Both the position numbers and the translations under genes were made by a program. A stretch of 37,729 nt of DNA from assembly GCA_024763085.1 (NCBI GenBank), contig JANTGE010000004.1, positions 1-37,729 of the forward strand. The letters are read 5' to 3'. How positions within the stretch are numbered: position 1 is the stretch's first letter; every line of letters starts with the position of its first letter. The notes under the pieces were generated by a model. The model was not told the DNA's origin, ran no database searches, and saw only the letters and a program-made list of their open reading frames with translations. Below, one piece after another: positions 37,065 to 37,729 of this stretch. This DNA comes from Acidimicrobiia bacterium. GTDB lineage: Bacteria > Actinomycetota > Acidimicrobiia > Spongiisociales > UBA4744.

Positions 37065-37729
37065 TTGGGACGGACCGTATGTGTGCGCTACCCCGACTGG
37101 CCGCTGCGCCGCCCCGACGCACCCACCGACCGGCCCTGCCTGGTCGCCGACGAGGGGATCGTGGTCGCCGTAGATAGGCAGGCGGCAGAGGCCGGGGTGA
37201 CGGTGGGGATGCGTCGCGGGGACGCAGAGGTGCGTTGTCCGAACGCGATGACCATGGAGCGCGACACCGCCGCGGAGGCGCGGGCGTTCGAACCGGTAGT
37301 CGTCGCCATGGAGTCGGTGGTGCCCCGGGTCGAGGTGGCTGAACCCGGCCTGGCGTTCGTTCCGATCGGAGGTGCGGTTCGCTACTACGGCGGCGAAGCG
37401 GCGGTGCTCGCTGCGATCGTCGCTGCCGGTGAACAGGCCGCTGCCGGCGGTTGGTATGGTCTCGCCGGAGGGCCGTTCGCCGCCCGCTGGTGTGCGATGC
37501 CGGCCCCCGGCAGGATCGTCGACGACGACCTGGCCTTTCTCGCCGGCCTCGACGTGGAAACCCTGGGGATGGACGACCTGGCGGCAACGTTCCGTTGGCT
37601 CGGTGTCGACACGCTCGGAGCGTTGGCTCGGCTGCCTCGCCAGGCGATGCTCACCCGGTTCGGCAAGCAAGGCTGGGACGCCCATCGGCTGGCGACCGGA
37701 GAGGACCGCGCCCCCGACCCGCGGCCGAT
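37065..37729 (+). CDS. imuB: ImuB-like Y-family DNA polymerase homolog (partial, runs off right edge)
   Basis: GGGAGG SD then TTG: MGRTVCVRYPDWPLRRPDAPTDRPCLVADEGIVVAVDRQAAEAGVTVGMRRGDAEVRCPNAMTMERDTAAEARAFEPVVVAMESVVPRVEVAEPGLAFVPIGGAVRYYGGE...; not in the ORF track. Confidence 0.88.
   Translation, partial: MGRTVCVRYPDWPLRRPDAPTDRPCLVADEGIVVAVDRQAAEAGVTVGMRRGDAEVRCPNAMTMERDTAAEARAFEPVVVAMESVVPRVEVAEPGLAFVPIGGAVRYYGGEAAVLAAIVAAGEQAAAGGWYGLAGGPFAARWCAMPAPGRIVDDDLAFLAGLDVETLGMDDLAATFRWLGVDTLGALARLPRQAMLTRFGKQGWDAHRLATGEDRAPDPRP

Overview
This is a high-GC bacterial window, most likely from an Acidimicrobiia-like actinobacterium. That placement is inferred from a DUF2469 protein, a WhiG/FliA-type sigma factor beside rpsB, an F420-type LLM oxidoreductase and the gene order. 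Most of it is a conserved housekeeping backbone on the + strand: trmD, rplS, lepB, DUF2469, yraN | yifB/comM, dprA, xerC, whiG/fliA-type sigma, rpsB, tsf, pyrH, frr, cdsA, dxr, RIP protease, ispG, proS | rimP, nusA, infB, DUF503, rbfA, nrnA-like DHH, truB, ribF, RidA-like, rpsO, pnp. Accessory segments are: (a) a partial, repeat-rich acidic protein with a YbjQ-like C-terminal segment at the left edge; (b) a three-gene minus-strand cluster at 3718-5241; (c) the region right of pnp, with PAP2, a membrane protein, an Fpg/Nei glycosylase, an F420-type LLM enzyme, an orphan histidine kinase, a flavin reductase and an EamA transporter. The most interesting locus is at the right edge. A RES/Xre (MbcTA/ParTS-like) toxin-antitoxin pair lies antiparallel between an ImuA-like gene and imuB. 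Two identical LexA/SOS boxes (CGAACATATGTTCG) flank the arrangement, and the second lies inside what looks like a shared bidirectional promoter for the antitoxin and imuB. Other signals are a recurring TANNNT-N6/7-start leaderless signature, a shared TACACTCCCG promoter motif before rplS, rpsB and rpsO, structured leaders before rpsB, rimP-nusA and pnp, and unusual low-complexity tails. No rRNA, tRNA, CRISPR array or transposase was recognised. All calls come from reading the sequence; no database search was run.
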